From Chelydra serpentina (lineage: Eukaryota > Chordata > Testudines > Chelydridae): a stretch of 64,000 nt of DNA. This document shows, in pieces, positions 63,176 through 64,000 of this stretch; position 1 is the first letter of the stretch; each line of letters starts with the position of its first letter. The position numbers and the translations under genes were made by a program. The notes under the pieces are model-generated. The model worked only from the letters and a program-made list of their open reading frames with translations. It made no database searches and had not been told where the DNA came from. Location: the NCBI GenBank assembly GCA_037349315.1, contig JBAIAC010000001.1, positions 1,364,001 to 1,428,000 on the forward strand, given 5' to 3'.

Positions 63176-63414
63176 ATGTCTCGGCAAAGCACCCTGCTCC
63201 GCTTCTTCCCCAAGGCCCCGGCGCCAGGCGTCGGTCCGGCTCAGGCCCCTTCCCCTCCGGCCGCAGCGAGGCGGAGGGGCTGGGCCTCCAGCGAGACAGC
63301 CGGGGAGGAGGCAGCCCTGGCTCCCGGCGACGGAGCGGCGGAGATGGGACAATCCGGCGGAGTCGAGGCCCAGGGGGCGAGGAAGGGGAGAACCAAGGCC
63401 GCCCGGGCCCCTAG
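63176..63414 (+). CDS. MSH6: MSH6 exon 1 (mismatch repair protein)
   Basis: The ATG at 63176 lies in a good context (gcagccATGt). The first residues, MSRQSTLLRFFPKAP, carry a PCNA-interacting PIP box (Q4, L7, F10, F11) as at the N-terminus of vertebrate MSH6. The exon holds 79 codons plus two bases and ends at a donor, ctag|gtaacc (63414/63415). That is the same phase as mammalian MSH6 exon 1, as I recall it, where the PWWP domain begins in exon 2. The rest of the exon is low-complexity, rich in Ala, Pro and Gly. MSH6 pairs with MSH2 in the nucleus to recognise base mismatches. Only exon 1 lies in the window. An upstream in-frame ATG at 63143 is less likely, since it would add residues before the conserved start. 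Confidence 0.9.
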
Positions 63415-63466
63415 GTAACCGGGCAGGCGGGTGTGTGGTGGTGCCTGGGGCTGTTGGTGGTTGGGG

Positions 63467-63610
63467 GCACGAGGGGCCGGGGGCATTGGTAGGCGGGAGG
63501 TACGAGGGGCCGGGGGCATTGGTAGGCGGGAGGTGCGAGGGGCGGGGGCATTGGTAGGCGGGAGGTGCGAGGGGCGGGGGCATTGGTAGGCGGACGGGCC
63601 GGGGGCGCCG
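63467..63610 (+). repeat. G-rich minisatellite in MSH6 intron 1
   Basis: About four copies of a ~35-bp unit (gcattggtaggcgggaggtgcgagggg(c)cggggg) lie 50 bp after the exon 1 donor. The G-runs could form quadruplexes. Confidence 0.9.
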
Positions 63611-63729
63611 GGCCGGTTGGCGTTGGGAGAGTGGCGCGAAAGCGGGTCGGTTTCTGTGCTTTCTCTCAGCACTCCCACCAGCTGGAGCCAGTCCTGTGGC
63701 CTCTCCTGAGTGCCAGGGTGGGGCAGGCT

Positions 63730-63840
63730 GCCGGCTCGGAAATCTCATACACATTCTATCTGTGTCTTCCCCCATCTGTAAACACCCCCTCATCTCCCAG
63801 CGATATTGTGAAGATGAATATCGTCGTGATAAGCGCCATA
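63730..63840 (+). repeat. Possible MIR-like SINE remnant
   Basis: The stretch from cccccatctgtaaac to gatattgtgaagatgaat resembles the 3' part of a MIR-type SINE. It is heavily diverged and low in confidence. Confidence 0.3.
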
Positions 63841-63918
63841 GAAAAACATAGAACAACATTAATACGGTGTTCAGAGCTGGGTTTGAATAGTGTGCAGTAA
63901 CTAAGGGCTTATCTACGC

Positions 63919-64000
63919 CAGTGGTTCTCAACCTAGGGGGCCTCGAGCAGGTTTCAGGGGGGCCCTCCAAGCAGTGCCAGCATTAGTCTCATTGGGGCCC
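63919..64000. mobile_element. hAT-type element start, cut by window edge
   Basis: CAGTGGTTCTCAACCTAGGGGGCC is a typical hAT terminus. The rest lies beyond the window, so the duplication cannot be checked. Confidence 0.5.

Noticed and set aside
63011..63970. 319-codon minus-strand frame opposite MSH6
   Set aside because: It is antisense to a recognised exon and to the intron minisatellite; Pro-rich low complexity.

Overview
This is vertebrate nuclear DNA, most likely from a turtle or a close sauropsid. The inference rests on young CR1 LINEs with (ATTCTATG)n tails, many hAT-type elements with 8-bp target duplications, reptile-style endogenous retroviruses (ERVs), a SCAN-like Gypsy gag, and one recognisable host gene. 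That gene is MSH6 exon 1, on the + strand at the far right (63176-63414), with a GC-rich promoter before it and intron 1 after it. In vertebrates KCNK12 usually lies upstream of MSH6, so the other ~63 kb is probably the KCNK12-MSH6 intergenic interval. I see no other host exon in it.

Left part (1-10.7 kb): a decayed + strand Gypsy element with integrase upstream of reverse transcriptase (Gmr1-like order, 64-5369), broken by two solo LTRs. Next is a short gag-only LTR element (5622-7860, 5-bp target duplication). Then comes the 3' end and LTR of a minus-strand Gypsy (8786 to about 19200), which carries a SCAN-like capsid, a zinc knuckle, an aspartic protease and an unusual duplicated ~95-residue module. 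A 6-kb pol-less ERV ('ERV-C', 10678-16726, 4-bp duplication) and a 418-bp hAT element (17575-17992) sit inside it.

Middle (19.2-46.7 kb): a stack of insertions. A second pol-less relative of ERV-C ('ERV-D', 19200-20828 plus 42433 to about 46735) is split by a gamma-like provirus, 'ERV-A' (20829-42428, TSD aggg). ERV-A contains (i) a 2.7-kb hAT element in gag, which holds palindromic satellite arrays and a second hAT; (ii) an unassigned 509-bp mRNA-like insert in RT, itself split by a full-length CR1 with both ORFs open; and (iii) a young provirus, 'ERV-B' (34955-40901, TSD gagg), in env. ERV-B's LTRs differ at only two positions, yet it lacks most of capsid and RNase H. In both A and B the gag and pol frames are separated by a single in-frame UGA.

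Right part (46.7-63 kb): GC-rich tandem arrays, LTR fragments, a second young but 5'-truncated CR1 (50136-51584), several terminal-inverted-repeat DNA elements, a decayed minus-strand Gypsy gag, a solo LTR, an L3-like fragment and a 3'-truncated CR1 piece. These lead into the MSH6 promoter. Apart from MSH6, nothing here looks like a host gene. The interest lies in the nesting order, the gag-pol junctions, the trans-mobilised deletion derivatives and the intact CR1.
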